Numbered from the stretch's first letter, positions 16,763 to 25,368 are shown. The stretch: 64,000 bases of DNA from Streptomyces albus subsp. albus (GCF_000719865.1 NZ_JOID01000019.1:62001-126000), one strand, 5' to 3'. Notes: generated from the sequence alone by a model not told the origin. Program-made: numbers and translations.

Positions 16763-17488
16763 TCAGACCTCCTCCGGGTCGGCGGGCTGGCGGAGGGCTT
16801 CGGCGATCAGCTCCAGCAGGTGGTGGAGTTCGGTAAGGCGTTGACGTATGTCGGGTGGGGTGTGGTCGCTGTTGAGGGCGCGGGCGATCTGGTTGACGTT
16901 GACGCCGATCCGGTTGAGCTGGCGCAGGACCTGAGCGCGGAAGGTGTGGGTGCGGCGGCGGTCCTCGGACAGGGGCAGGTTGGCGGTGAACCGTCCGGTG
17001 ATGAAGGCGAGGACGATGTCGGCGGCAAAGCCGGAGTCGCCTTTGTAGCCGTGCTCGGCAGCGGCCTGCTGGAGACGGGCTCGCTGGTCGCCGGTGAAGC
17101 GCAGCGGGCCGACACGGTCGTTGCGTTTGGTGCCGGTGAAGCGGCGGATCGTGGGCTGCACGCTCTGCACGGCAGGCTCGTCGGTGGCGATGGCTGTGGT
17201 GTTTGCGGGGAGGAGGACGGCTCGCTGGACGGAGTGAAGCGTGTCCGAGTCGGAGCCGCCCTCGGCTCCGACCCCCTGGTCCGGCGCCCCCTGGCGCTGG
17301 GCTGTCTCCGCCACCCTCGGGGCGGAGACCCCTGAAGCCCGGCCTTGAGTCGGACTCGGGGTACTACTGGCTCCGCCAGGGGCAGCCCGTCCGAACGCGC
17401 GGCGCAAACGCCCCATCAGCGTAGGGGATTTCGTCAGCGGCAGCGGCTCGTCGGGAGTGTGGTCGGGGCGGTGCGGGTTGTGCGTCAC
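16763..17488 (-). CDS. mobC: MobC-like relaxosome accessory protein
   Basis: A 241-residue protein if started at the GTG at 17488, which has GGAGAG about six bases upstream; the frame stays open further up. The first 110 residues are low-complexity. The C-terminal half (about 130-235) matches the MobC/ribbon-helix-helix pattern, with VLRQLNRIGVNVNQIARALN as the family core. MobC proteins bind oriT and help the relaxase open DNA. It is encoded just upstream of the relaxase on the same strand, five bases apart. Confidence 0.8.
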   Translation of the reverse strand: MTHNPHRPDHTPDEPLPLTKSPTLMGRLRRAFGRAAPGGASSTPSPTQGRASGVSAPRVAETAQRQGAPDQGVGAEGGSDSDTLHSVQRAVLLPANTTAIATDEPAVQSVQPTIRRFTGTKRNDRVGPLRFTGDQRARLQQAAAEHGYKGDSGFAADIVLAFITGRFTANLPLSEDRRRTHTFRAQVLRQLNRIGVNVNQIARALNSDHTPPDIRQRLTELHHLLELIAEALRQPADPEEV

Positions 17489-17617
17489 GGGGGGCTCTCC
17501 GGAAGGGGCGGGGGCAGGCGGGTCGGCGGGGAAGGGCTGGTGGAGTGCTGGTGGTCGGCGCGGCATGCACAGGTGTGGATAAGCGGGCGGTGAGCGGTGC
17601 GGTGGTCGGCTGGCCGG

Positions 17618-17643
17618 GGTGACCGGAAGGGGTTCCGGTCACC
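17618..17643. repeat. Perfect 11-bp inverted repeat upstream of mobC; terminator or oriT candidate
   Basis: GGTGACCGGAA and TTCCGGTCACC flank a GGGG loop, and a further half copy (TTTCCGGTC) follows at 17652-17660. It lies 130 bases upstream of the mobC start and 16 bases past the DUF2637 stop. It could end DUF2637 transcription or be a relaxosome binding site; position alone does not decide. Confidence 0.55.
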
Positions 17644-17658
17644 TGGCTGGGTTTCCGG

Positions 17659-18510
17659 TCAGTCGCTGTCCGGAGCGGTCTTGGCGGCGGCTTCGATTTC
17701 GGGCCGGAGGATCTCCATCACCTCGGTCTGCCGCTGACTGCCGATCGTCAGATCCCTGTCCTTGACGGCCTTCCGGAGAAGGGAGCGGCTGAGTGTGCCG
17801 TGCTCAGCGAGGGCGATCCGGCCGATCGCCACGAGCTCCGCGAGCGTGGCCTTGGGCGGACGACCACCGCGCGGCTTGCTCTCCGAAACCTCGGGCGGTG
17901 GTTCCGTCGGCTGGACGGAACCAGCGGCCGGAGGCTCAGTGGGCCGTACGGGCTCCGTCGATGGCTCAGCGGTCCCGGTGACCGGTGGTTTCGGCGACTG
18001 GAAGGGCGCGGCGTCCAAGTGGTCGGCAGGTTGGTCGACCAATTGGTGGATCTGCCGCATCAGGACGCCGAAGGCCAGCAGCGCGGCGGTCGGGGGAACC
18101 GCGGCGACCACATAGTCGAGCAGGGGCACGATGCCGGCGTTGCCCGTGCCGCTGACCCCGGCCACGTTGAGTGCGATGGAGCCGACCGATCCGGTGGCGG
18201 TGAGGGCGATCGCCCAGCCGTCGGTGACGCGGCGCAGACCCGCGCGGAGCATGAGGAGTTCGCCCGCGACGATGAAGGCGTCCAGGGTCGCAGGCCAGGC
18301 CCACTGGCGGACTGGGGAGCTCTTGAGGCCGTGCTGTCCGGCGACCTCTGCGAGATGCGCGTACGAGAGCCAGAACCCGCCGGCGGTGAGCGCCACGATG
18401 ACAACTCCCGCCGCGATGAGCGCGTACCGCTCGGCAGCCTGCTTGCTCGTTATCGGCCTTCCTTCGCCAGGGCGAGGGTCCTGGCGGGTGGGTGCGGAGT
18501 GGGTGGTCAA
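17659..18510 (-). CDS. DUF2637-domain membrane protein
   Basis: A 283-residue protein. After a short basic N-terminus it has four predicted membrane helices between about residues 30 and 150 (for example ALIAAGVVIVALTAGGFWL and TLDAFIVAGELLMLRAGL). A Pro/Glu-rich linker with repeated TEP motifs (about 170-210) follows, then a C-terminal helix-turn-helix-like segment (GTLSRSLLRKAVKDRDLTIGSQRQTEVM). DUF2637 proteins are typical of Streptomyces plasmids and integrative elements and have been linked to spread functions. It is transcribed with the mobilization genes. Confidence 0.8.
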   Translation of the reverse strand: MTTHSAPTRQDPRPGEGRPITSKQAAERYALIAAGVVIVALTAGGFWLSYAHLAEVAGQHGLKSSPVRQWAWPATLDAFIVAGELLMLRAGLRRVTDGWAIALTATGSVGSIALNVAGVSGTGNAGIVPLLDYVVAAVPPTAALLAFGVLMRQIHQLVDQPADHLDAAPFQSPKPPVTGTAEPSTEPVRPTEPPAAGSVQPTEPPPEVSESKPRGGRPPKATLAELVAIGRIALAEHGTLSRSLLRKAVKDRDLTIGSQRQTEVMEILRPEIEAAAKTAPDSD

Positions 18511-18539
18511 GCGGGGTTCTCCTGGGGTGGTGGCGTGGT

Positions 18540-18885
18540 CCGTCTTTGCCGTCTTGGCCGTTGCAAGCGCAGGTCAGGGCCGGTACGGCAGAGGGGTCGG
18601 TGTTCCGTCTTGGCGGCGCCGGCGCGTCCTGGGGCACGCACGGGCGGCGGGTGCTGCGGCCAGGTGGCCGTGGACGGATCGGATCCGTCTTGCCGTCCCG
18701 GCCGCATGTGCTGTGACCTGCGGTGATACGGCGGGGACGCCCGGGACGGCACAAGACGGATGCGGGCAACGTCCCTTTGGGTAGCACGGCGGTCATGCTC
18801 GTGTTGCCGTCTTGGCCCCGGCTGCCGTCCTGCCCGTATGCCGTTTGACCTGCGGGGTTACGGCAGGGACGGCAAGGACGGCAAC
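18540..18885. repeat. CCGTCTTG-type repeats in the gap 18511-18903
   Basis: The 393-base gap between the DUF2637 and DUF3631 genes has no convincing gene. It holds repeated CCGTCTT(T/G) motifs at 18540, 18549, 18605, 18685 and 18807. Inverted copies lie near 18743-18759 and 18860-18885. The copy at 18683-18701 and its inverse at 18741-18761 form a long imperfect palindrome. Such iteron-like clusters near a replication-type ATPase are what an origin or operator region would look like. The role is inferred. Confidence 0.55.
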
Positions 18886-18903
18886 CGGGGGCGGGGCGGG
18901 GTC

Positions 18904-20202
18904 TCAGCCCTCGCTGCGGGCAGGCTCGGCGTCGACCGGGTGGACGGTCGGGCAGTAGCGGCGCCACGCATCGAGGAACTTGTTGCGCGTGTAGCCCTTG
19001 CGCTGGGTTCCGTCGGCGAGGCGGACGTTGCCGGACTTGATGCCGAAGCCGCCCAGCATCCCGGCCAGATCACGCGGGCTCAGCCCGCTGCGCCCCCACT
19101 CCGCCCAGGGACTTTCCGGGTCCTGGCGCAGGTGGTGGAGGAGCTCGTCCGTGCAGAGGCTGTCGACCTCGCGCTGGGCGACGAAGACTCGGCGGATGTC
19201 GGCCAGGATCCGCGCTGAGCTGGGATGGTCCTCCTCGGCCTGCGCCTCGTCGGTGACCATCTGCGCGCACGCCGCGCGGGCGAGGCGGGGCCAGGCTCCG
19301 GCGGCGAGGTCGGCGACGAGCACCAAGGGCTCCCAGGTGTCGGCGGCCCGGTCCTCCACCGGCATCTCTGGCTCCAGGTCGGCTGCCTCATCGAGCAGCG
19401 GGCGGGCCCATGCGGCGATGCGGTCGCGCAGGTCGTGAAGGGCTGGGGTGTCGCGGCGGGAGCGGAAGGGCTTGACGCTCTCGCCCTCGGCCCGGCGACG
19501 CATCCGGATCACCACCGACCGGTCCATGATCGTATCGGGCAGGTCGCCGATCCCCGCGAGCGCGGCCATGGCGAAGGTGGCGAACCGGTGGGGCGTGTGG
19601 TCGTTGCCGACGACGCGGGTGACGTACCGGTTGCGCTGGTGGCCGGCGTTGAGCAGGCCGCGCATCTCCTCGTTCTTCTCCGCCTGCTTCGGCGTGCCGA
19701 AGATGGTGTCCGCCTCGTCCACCAGGAGCGTGGGCGGCTCGTCGGTGATGGAGCGGAAGACCGCCGCCGGTGTGGTGTTGATGGTGAGCATCGGCTCGTG
19801 GACCGTCTCGGTCAGCACGTCCAGCAGCCGTGACTTGCCGCACCGCTTCGCCGGCCCGACCACCGCCAGGCGCGGGGCGTGCTGCCACGCGGGCTGCAGG
19901 TGCGTCGCCGTCACCCACAGCGTGACCGCGTCCAGCGCCTGCTGGGAAGGCAGGATCACGAACTGGGCTACCTGGGCACGCAGTTCGTTCAGCAGCTCCG
20001 AGCCGTACGTCGGCTCTGGGTCCGGCACCGCCTCCCCGGCGGGCTGATCCAGCGGAACCGTATCCGGCGCCCGCTCACCGGCCGCCGGGGCGGCTTCGGG
20101 CGCGTGGCCGGGCCGGCCGGGCACCGCGACCGTCGGCCATGCCGCATTGCCGGGTGCGGATTTGCCGGGTGCGGAATAGGGCTCGGGTGTCGTAGGTTGC
20201 AC
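18904..20202 (-). CDS. DUF3631-domain ATPase of the integrative element
   Basis: A 432-residue protein from the GTG at 20202, chosen because AAGGAG lies seven bases upstream; the longer frame has no such support. Residues 1-65 are Pro/Ala-rich. The ATPase core has Walker A (GPAKRCGKS, residues 116-124) and Walker B (LLVDEAD, about 159-165), with DUF3631 in the C-terminal half. This family is found on actinobacterial mobile elements, often where a replication helicase or primase would be. A replication role for the excised element is plausible but not shown. Confidence 0.82.
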   Translation of the reverse strand: MQPTTPEPYSAPGKSAPGNAAWPTVAVPGRPGHAPEAAPAAGERAPDTVPLDQPAGEAVPDPEPTYGSELLNELRAQVAQFVILPSQQALDAVTLWVTATHLQPAWQHAPRLAVVGPAKRCGKSRLLDVLTETVHEPMLTINTTPAAVFRSITDEPPTLLVDEADTIFGTPKQAEKNEEMRGLLNAGHQRNRYVTRVVGNDHTPHRFATFAMAALAGIGDLPDTIMDRSVVIRMRRRAEGESVKPFRSRRDTPALHDLRDRIAAWARPLLDEAADLEPEMPVEDRAADTWEPLVLVADLAAGAWPRLARAACAQMVTDEAQAEEDHPSSARILADIRRVFVAQREVDSLCTDELLHHLRQDPESPWAEWGRSGLSPRDLAGMLGGFGIKSGNVRLADGTQRKGYTRNKFLDAWRRYCPTVHPVDAEPARSEG

Positions 20203-20429
20203 AGGGCAGCTCCTTATCCGGTGACGTCGGGCATGCAGGCCCGACTCACGCAGGTCGTTCGTTGGAATGCGGGCATTGGAGTGTGCGGAGCCTCCGGCGT
20301 TGGCGCGCCGGGGGCTTTCTCGCTTCGTTGGCCGGGGCGAGGGAACACGGACAGTACGTCCACGCCCCGACACAGTCCAGCGTTTCTGTGTCAGCTCAGC
20401 GCAGAAGCGTCTGCTATGGGCTCGGGCGG

Positions 20430-20660
20430 TCATGCGGCCAGGCGGAGCAGGTTCAACAGGTCGGCGGTCACGACGCGGTACGCCTTGCCCAGCCGCAGGA
20501 CCTTGCACGGATACTGGCCGCGCTTGGCCAGCTCGTAGCCCTTGCTCCGGCCCAGCCCCAGCGCCCGGTTGCCGGTGTCCAGGTCAACGGCGGCGGGCAG
20601 GGCCAGCAGCTCTTCTCGCGTCATGCCCTTGGGGTGCTCGGCGGTGTCGTTGTTGCGCAT
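20430..20660 (-). CDS. xis: Excisionase-like / HTH DNA-binding protein
   Basis: A 76-residue MerR-like winged-helix protein. The core (LPAAVDLDTGNRALGLGRSKGYELAKRGQYPCKVLRLGKAYRVVTADLLNLL) is the pattern of Xis/AlpA-type proteins that accompany tyrosine integrases. The ATG at 20660 (residue 26 of the longer frame) has GGAG six bases upstream. It is encoded divergently from the regulator and integrase. It probably directs excision of the element and could also regulate. Confidence 0.8.
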   Translation of the reverse strand: MRNNDTAEHPKGMTREELLALPAAVDLDTGNRALGLGRSKGYELAKRGQYPCKVLRLGKAYRVVTADLLNLLRLAA

Positions 20661-20755
20661 GCAGTACTCCGTCCATGAGTGAGCCCTCGGCGAACGCGGC
20701 ATCACGTCCGACTCCAGGCGACCACTAACCATCATCGGGAAGCTAATGTGTCTTC

Positions 20756-21436
20756 ATGACACAACGCGGGTTCGATCCTAGAGATGACGAGGACGACGTC
20801 CCGGAGTGGGTGGATCAGGTGATGGCCACGGTGGCCGCCGAGGTCCGCAGACGAAGGAAGGAGCTGCGCATGAGCGCCCAGGACCTGGCCGACCGCTGCG
20901 AGGAAATCGGCTATCCAATCCCGCGCAACGTGATCGCCAACATGGAGTCCGGCCGCCGCGCCAGCCTGCCCCTGGTCGAGGTCCTCGTCCTCGCCGAAGC
21001 CCTGCGGACCTACCCGATCTGCCTGCTCTACCCCGTCGGCTACGTCGACAGAGTCCAGCGCCTTCCCCTTCAGCACTCCGAACCGGCCTGGGATGCCATG
21101 CGCTGGTTCACCGGCGACAGCGAGGACTTCGGCATGGAAGACGACATGCTCCGCAACTTCCGCGCCCACATCCGCCACCAGCGCGCCGCCCTGGCCGCTC
21201 TGAAGGGCGAGAAACACGAGCGCTGGAAAGCCGAGACAGCACCCAACCAGGCCGAACGCGAGGAAGCCGTACTCGCCCAAGCCAACTACGCCGAAAGGGC
21301 GTTGGAAGCCAAATACCGGCTCCGCAGCGCCCGCGCCTTCATCCGCGAAGACGGCGGCACACCACCTCACCTGCCACCAGAACTCGCCGACGTCGACCCG
21401 CACGTCGACAACACCGATGAGGAGAACGATCTTTGA
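20756..21436 (+). CDS. XRE-family HTH regulator upstream of the integrase
   Basis: A 226-residue protein. An N-terminal helix-turn-helix (about residues 27-85: EVRRRRKELRMSAQDLADRCEEIGYPIPRNVIANMESGRR) is followed by a helical, charged C-terminal region. The stop overlaps the TTG start of the integrase gene (TTGA), so regulator and integrase are co-expressed. It is divergent from xis across a 95-base gap, a good place for a control switch between integration and excision. Confidence 0.85.
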   Translation: MTQRGFDPRDDEDDVPEWVDQVMATVAAEVRRRRKELRMSAQDLADRCEEIGYPIPRNVIANMESGRRASLPLVEVLVLAEALRTYPICLLYPVGYVDRVQRLPLQHSEPAWDAMRWFTGDSEDFGMEDDMLRNFRAHIRHQRAALAALKGEKHERWKAETAPNQAEREEAVLAQANYAERALEAKYRLRSARAFIREDGGTPPHLPPELADVDPHVDNTDEENDL

Positions 21437-23106
21437 AGGGTTCCACCCACCGCCGCTGCTACTGCCGCGACCCACACACCGGTAAACCGCTCGGCAAGAA
21501 ATGCCCCAAGCTCACCAGCCGCAAGCACGGCTCGTACTCCATACGCCAGGAACTCCCGCCCCGCGAAGACGGCACCCGCCGCTCCTTCAGCCGCGCCGGC
21601 TACGACTCCCTCAAGGCCGCCCAGGCCGACCTCGACCACATACGCGCGCTCGTCGGCCTCGCCGACACCGATGACGCCGAGGGCATGGCCCAGATAGCCG
21701 AGTTGCTGGAGAAGGTGGCAGACGAGAAGGCCCCTCTGCCGAACATCGAGGCGACCCGCAGGCGCCTCAGCCACGGCCTGGACCTGACGAGCCGACTCAC
21801 GGTCGGCGAGTGGCTGGAGATGTGGCTGGCGGGCAAGAAGGGGCGGCAGAGCGCCATCAGCCGCGACGAGAGCAACATCCGGGTGCACCTGAAACCGCGG
21901 ATCGGGCACCTGCGGCTCGACCGCCTACGGGTCACCCACCTTTCGGAGATGTTCGAGGCCATCGCCGAGGCCAACGTCGAGATCGCGGAGGGCAACGCAG
22001 CCCGCCGTAAGGCGTTCGAAGACCTCGCCCAGATTCCCTGGAAGGGGCGCGAGCACCGTGCCCGCCGCAAGGCGATGAAGGCAGCCATCGCCGAGATGGA
22101 GCCCTACCGCCGCATCGTGGGCCCGGCCACGCGGCAGCGTGTCCGCTCCACCCTGCGGGCCGCGCTGAACGCTGCGATCGCCCAGCAGCTCATCACCTTC
22201 AACCCGGCGGCCCACGTTGAGTTGGAGGCGGGCAAGCGGCCCAAGGCCCTCGTGTGGACCGAGGAACGCATCCTGCACTGGAAGCGCACCGGCGAGAAGC
22301 CGTCGTCAGTGATGGTCTGGACGCCGGAGCACACCGGCCTCTTCCTCGACCACGTCGCGCAGGACCGCCTGTACGCCCTGTTCCACCTGATCGCGTTCCG
22401 CGGGCTGCGGCGGGGCGAGGCGTGCGGGCAGAAGTGGACCGACACCAACCTGGACGCCGGGCTCATCACCGTCGCCAAGCAACTCGTCGTGGACGGCTGG
22501 GAGGTGTACGAGGACGACCCCAAGACCGACGCCGGCGCGCGCACCATCGCGCTCGACTCCGACACGGTCCAGGCCCTCAAGCGGCATCGCGTCCAGCAGG
22601 ACAAGGACCGTAAGGAGTGGGAGAACGCCTGGGTGGAGACCGGCCGCTTGTTCACCAAGGAGAACGGCGAGCTGCTCCACCCCGCCAACGTGACACGGCG
22701 GTTCATCGAGCTGTACGAGGAGATCGGTCTCCCGCCGGTCCGGCTTCACGACCTCCGCCACGGTGCCGCGACCCTCGCCCACGCGGCCGGGGCCGACCTG
22801 AAGGACATCCAGGAGATGCTCGGCCACTCCTCGATCACCATCACGGCCGACACGTACACGAGCCTGCTCCCCGAAGCGGACCTGGCGATCGCCGAAGCCG
22901 CAGCCCGACTCGTCCCGCGCGCCCGCGCCACCTCCGAGAACACCGCCCCCGAAGCGGAGCCCGAGCCCGACGACGCGGAGCATCCCGGCCCGGAGTCCGT
23001 GCCGGATGATGCTGATCCGTCGGGAGAAATTCCGGAGATCAACTCTCCGTCCGCTCACGCACCGCTCACGCAAACGGCCCCGGACGAGGAGTCCGAGGCC
23101 GAGTAG
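21433..23106 (+). CDS. int: Tyrosine-type site-specific integrase
   Basis: A 557-residue tyrosine recombinase. An N-terminal region with an early Cys pair (CYCRD ... GKKC) is followed by a SAM-like core-binding domain (about 120-260). The catalytic domain has the expected Arg in FRGLRRGEA (about 322), HDLRHG (about 439-444), LGHSS, and the nucleophile in DTYTSL (about 475). A Glu/Pro-rich tail ends the protein. The TTG start has GAGGAG upstream and overlaps the previous stop. The gene ends 47 bases from a tRNA-Arg 3' end, the usual place for an attachment site. Confidence 0.93.
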   Translation: MKGSTHRRCYCRDPHTGKPLGKKCPKLTSRKHGSYSIRQELPPREDGTRRSFSRAGYDSLKAAQADLDHIRALVGLADTDDAEGMAQIAELLEKVADEKAPLPNIEATRRRLSHGLDLTSRLTVGEWLEMWLAGKKGRQSAISRDESNIRVHLKPRIGHLRLDRLRVTHLSEMFEAIAEANVEIAEGNAARRKAFEDLAQIPWKGREHRARRKAMKAAIAEMEPYRRIVGPATRQRVRSTLRAALNAAIAQQLITFNPAAHVELEAGKRPKALVWTEERILHWKRTGEKPSSVMVWTPEHTGLFLDHVAQDRLYALFHLIAFRGLRRGEACGQKWTDTNLDAGLITVAKQLVVDGWEVYEDDPKTDAGARTIALDSDTVQALKRHRVQQDKDRKEWENAWVETGRLFTKENGELLHPANVTRRFIELYEEIGLPPVRLHDLRHGAATLAHAAGADLKDIQEMLGHSSITITADTYTSLLPEADLAIAEAAARLVPRARATSENTAPEAEPEPDDAEHPGPESVPDDADPSGEIPEINSPSAHAPLTQTAPDEESEAE

Positions 23107-23114
23107 AACCCCTC

Positions 23115-23134
23115 CCTGGGGGAGAAACCCCAGG
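23115..23134 (+). terminator. Hairpin after the integrase gene
   Basis: CCTGGGG (23115-23121) pairs with CCCCAGG (23128-23134) around a six-base loop. It lies nine bases after the integrase stop and before the tRNA 3' end. It is probably the integrase terminator. Confidence 0.5.
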
Positions 23135-23153
23135 TCAGAGCGATAACGCGTTG

Positions 23154-23190
23154 TGCCCCCGGCAGGATTCGAACCTGCGACACCCGCTTT
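23154..23190. other. att: Probable attachment site (right junction) in the tRNA-Arg 3' half
   Basis: Tyrosine integrases of this type usually recombine within the 3' half of a tRNA gene, and the integrase stop is only 47 bases away. The exact core cannot be defined, because the matching copy at the other end of the element is not in this window. Confidence 0.4.
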
Positions 23191-23226
23191 AGGAGAGCGG
23201 TGCTCTATCCCCTGAGCTACGGAGGC
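23154..23226 (-). tRNA. tRNA-Arg (anticodon CCU)
   Basis: The minus strand folds as a 73-base tRNA. It has a 7-bp acceptor stem (GCCTCCG/CGGGGGC with one U-G pair), a 5-bp anticodon stem CCGCT/AGCGG with loop CTCCTAA giving anticodon CCU, and a T arm GCAGG-TTCGAAT-CCTGC. CCA is not encoded. It reads AGG. Its 3' end faces the integrase gene, so this end probably serves as the attachment site of the mobile element. Confidence 0.97.
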
Positions 23227-23546
23227 GGGGCTGTGGCCGCGGGCCCGGTGAGGGCTTCGCCGCCGCGGTCAGTGTAGCGGGTGGAGATCCGGAGGCCATC
23301 GGGTTGCTGAGGTCGTTGATCGACTGCGGTCCGAATGCTCGCCGTGTGGGCACCGGCTCGCCGGGCAGCCGTGGGGTTCTTGTTCCCTGGTGCCTTCCCG
23401 GCCGGTTCGCCGTGGTGGGCTCCGGCTGGAGCCGTTCGCCGGGTGCCGCTGCCGTCCGTCCTGGACCCGTTGCCGTCCGGTCCGTCCTTGGCGTCGTTCC
23501 GTTTCCGTTTCCGTCTCCGCGGCGGTAAGGGGAGGCCGTGGTCTTG
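23227..23546. other. 320-base gap without a recognisable gene
   Basis: This lies between the tRNA-Arg gene and the stop of pspAB and must contain the tRNA promoter. Pyrimidine-rich CCGTTTCCGT-like repeats occur around 23500-23520. Frames here are short and show no family features. Confidence 0.5.
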
Positions 23547-24170
23547 TCACAGGCCCGGGGCGCCCCACAGGGGGAACCAGCGGCCCAGGTCTTCCTCGAT
23601 GCGGAGGTCGTCCTTGATGGCCGCCTTGATCTGGAGCTCCAGTGGGTTGTCCCGCTTCTCGCCGGGGAGGGGCGCGAAGGGGTAGAAGGTGCCGCGCTTG
23701 TAGAGGTACACCAGCGCGAGCGCGCGCTGGTCGGTGTCGTGGAAGGTGACGAGCGAGCAGAGGAGTTGGGGGCCGAAGCCGCTGTCCTGCAGGGCAGTGT
23801 TCACCGCGTGCAGATCGTTCACCAGGGCGGGGAGTTCCTCCGGAGCGCGGTGGGACAGCAGCCAGGAGTAGCCGAAGGCGTCACGGATCAACTCCACGGG
23901 TACGCCGCCGCGTTCGGAGTCCGCGTCCAAGAGGGCCTGGACCTCCTGGCGGACCTGGTTGAACGCGCCGCCCTCGATGGTGGCGAAGCACACCGAGCCC
24001 GCCCCGGTCGGGGTGAAGCCGGCGGCCGCCTGGAGAGTGATCGCCGCCGAGGGGAGGCCGAAGAGCTGGTCGAGGTCGGGGCGGACGGGTTTGCTCCGGC
24101 CGAGCAGCGCGTTCCAGAAGCCCGGTGTGCCGCCCCGGCCCCGTCCCTTGGCCTCTCGACGTGCTCTCAT
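23547..24170 (-). CDS. pspAB: PspA-associated protein PspAB
   Basis: A 207-residue soluble protein, the last of four genes in a phage-shock-type operon. A short Arg-rich N-terminus is followed by a compact domain with PDLDQLFGLPSAAITLQAAAGF and GTFYPFAPLPGEKRDNPLEL. This matches my memory of PspAB, which in actinobacteria accompanies PspA, PspAA and HtpX. Its ATG overlaps the htpX stop (ATGA). The biochemical role is not established. Confidence 0.8.
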   Translation of the reverse strand: MRARREAKGRGRGGTPGFWNALLGRSKPVRPDLDQLFGLPSAAITLQAAAGFTPTGAGSVCFATIEGGAFNQVRQEVQALLDADSERGGVPVELIRDAFGYSWLLSHRAPEELPALVNDLHAVNTALQDSGFGPQLLCSLVTFHDTDQRALALVYLYKRGTFYPFAPLPGEKRDNPLELQIKAAIKDDLRIEEDLGRWFPLWGAPGL

Positions 24171-25087
24171 CGCCGTTCGCCACCCCCGCCGCCGCCCAGT
24201 CGTGCGGCGATCTCCGCCAGCGCCTCCAGTCGGCGTTCCAGGGTCGGGTGGGTGGAGAACATCGCGGCCACCGCCGTACCCGGTCGCAGTGCCGGCGTGA
24301 AGAAGAACGCGTTGAACGCCTGGGCGGTGCGCAGGTCCCGGGTGGGGATGCGGGCCACGTCACCGCTCACCTTCGTCAGCGCCGAGGCCAGGGCGGACGG
24401 CTTGCCGGTGAGCATGGCCGCGGCGCGGTCGGCGGCGAGTTCGCGGTACCGGGACAGGGCCCGGATCAGCAGGAAGCTGAGGGCGTAGACGAGCGCGGAG
24501 ACCGCCATGACCATCGCCAGCACGGCCGCCGTGTTCTGGTCGCGCCGCCCGCCGAACAGCTGCGAGTAGAAGGCGAACCGGACGACGAGCCCGGCCAGCA
24601 CTCCCAGGAACGAGGCGACGGTGATCACCGCCACGTCCCGGTGCGCGACATGGGACAGCTCGTGCGCGAGGACGCCTTCCAGTTCCTCCGTCTCCAGGCG
24701 CCGCAGCAGCCCGGTGGTGACGCAGACGACGGCGTGATCGGCGTTCCGGCCGGTTGCGAAAGCGTTGGGCAGGTCCATGTCGGAGACGGCGACCCGTGGC
24801 TTCGGCATGTCCGCGGTGGCGCACAGCCGGTCCACGGCCCCGTGCAACTGCGGCTGCTGTTCCGGGGTGACGAGATGGCCGCGCATCGCGTAGAGGGCGA
24901 TCCGGTCCGAGAACCAGTACTGGGCGCCCAGCAGCCCTGCCGCGATGACGATCACCAGGACCAGTGATTCCAGCAGCACGATCAGCGCGGCGACGAACGC
25001 CACGTACACCAGCCCGAGCAGGAACATCGTGAGCCCCATACGGGCGGTCAGCCCGCGGTCGGGCTCGAAACGGCTGCGCATCGTCAT
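24167..25087 (-). CDS. htpX: Membrane zinc metalloprotease HtpX
   Basis: A 306-residue M48 protease. It has two N-terminal membrane helices (about residues 15-55), the zinc motif HELSH in LEGVLAHELSHVAHRD (about 135-150), two more helices, and the third ligand Glu in RYRELAADRAAA. HtpX degrades damaged membrane proteins. The start at 25087 shares one base with the pspAA stop (TGATG), and its stop overlaps pspAB by four bases, so the operon is tightly coupled. This start gives the expected family N-terminus (MTMRSRFEPDRGLTARM). Confidence 0.92.
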   Translation of the reverse strand: MTMRSRFEPDRGLTARMGLTMFLLGLVYVAFVAALIVLLESLVLVIVIAAGLLGAQYWFSDRIALYAMRGHLVTPEQQPQLHGAVDRLCATADMPKPRVAVSDMDLPNAFATGRNADHAVVCVTTGLLRRLETEELEGVLAHELSHVAHRDVAVITVASFLGVLAGLVVRFAFYSQLFGGRRDQNTAAVLAMVMAVSALVYALSFLLIRALSRYRELAADRAAAMLTGKPSALASALTKVSGDVARIPTRDLRTAQAFNAFFFTPALRPGTAVAAMFSTHPTLERRLEALAEIAARLGGGGGGERR

Positions 25088-25368
25088 CACCCCGGGATCA
25101 GGCCCTCGTCGGTGAGCAGGTCCCGCACCTGGCGCAGGCTCGTGTCCTCGTCGGGCAGGACCAGGTCCGAGACGGTGATCATCTCGTCCGGCAGCCGGGT
25201 GCCGAGCTCGCGCACCGTCCCCACCAGAGCCGACAGCGCGGCGGCAAACGCTTGCGCGTCGTCCGTCCGCACGGCCGACTGGAGCGCCGCGTCGAGCCGG
25301 TTGAGGCGGTCGAGATGCTCCTCGGCGATCTCGTACTGGCCGTCGCCGAGAATGCGCGCGATCATCAT
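25087..25368 (-). CDS. pspAA: PspA-associated protein PspAA
   Basis: A 93-residue protein (MMIARILGDGQYEIAEEHLDRLNRLD...) that matches the actinobacterial PspAA family, two helices with a short N-terminal strand. It overlaps pspA by four bases (ATGA) and htpX by one. PspAA probably works with PspA at the membrane; its exact role is unknown. Confidence 0.85.
   Translation of the reverse strand: MMIARILGDGQYEIAEEHLDRLNRLDAALQSAVRTDDAQAFAAALSALVGTVRELGTRLPDEMITVSDLVLPDEDTSLRQVRDLLTDEGLIPG

Noticed and set aside
18511-18903. CRISPR array considered for the CCGTCTTG repeats
   Set aside because: Units are short, unevenly spaced and occur in both orientations; there are no uniform spacers and no cas genes.
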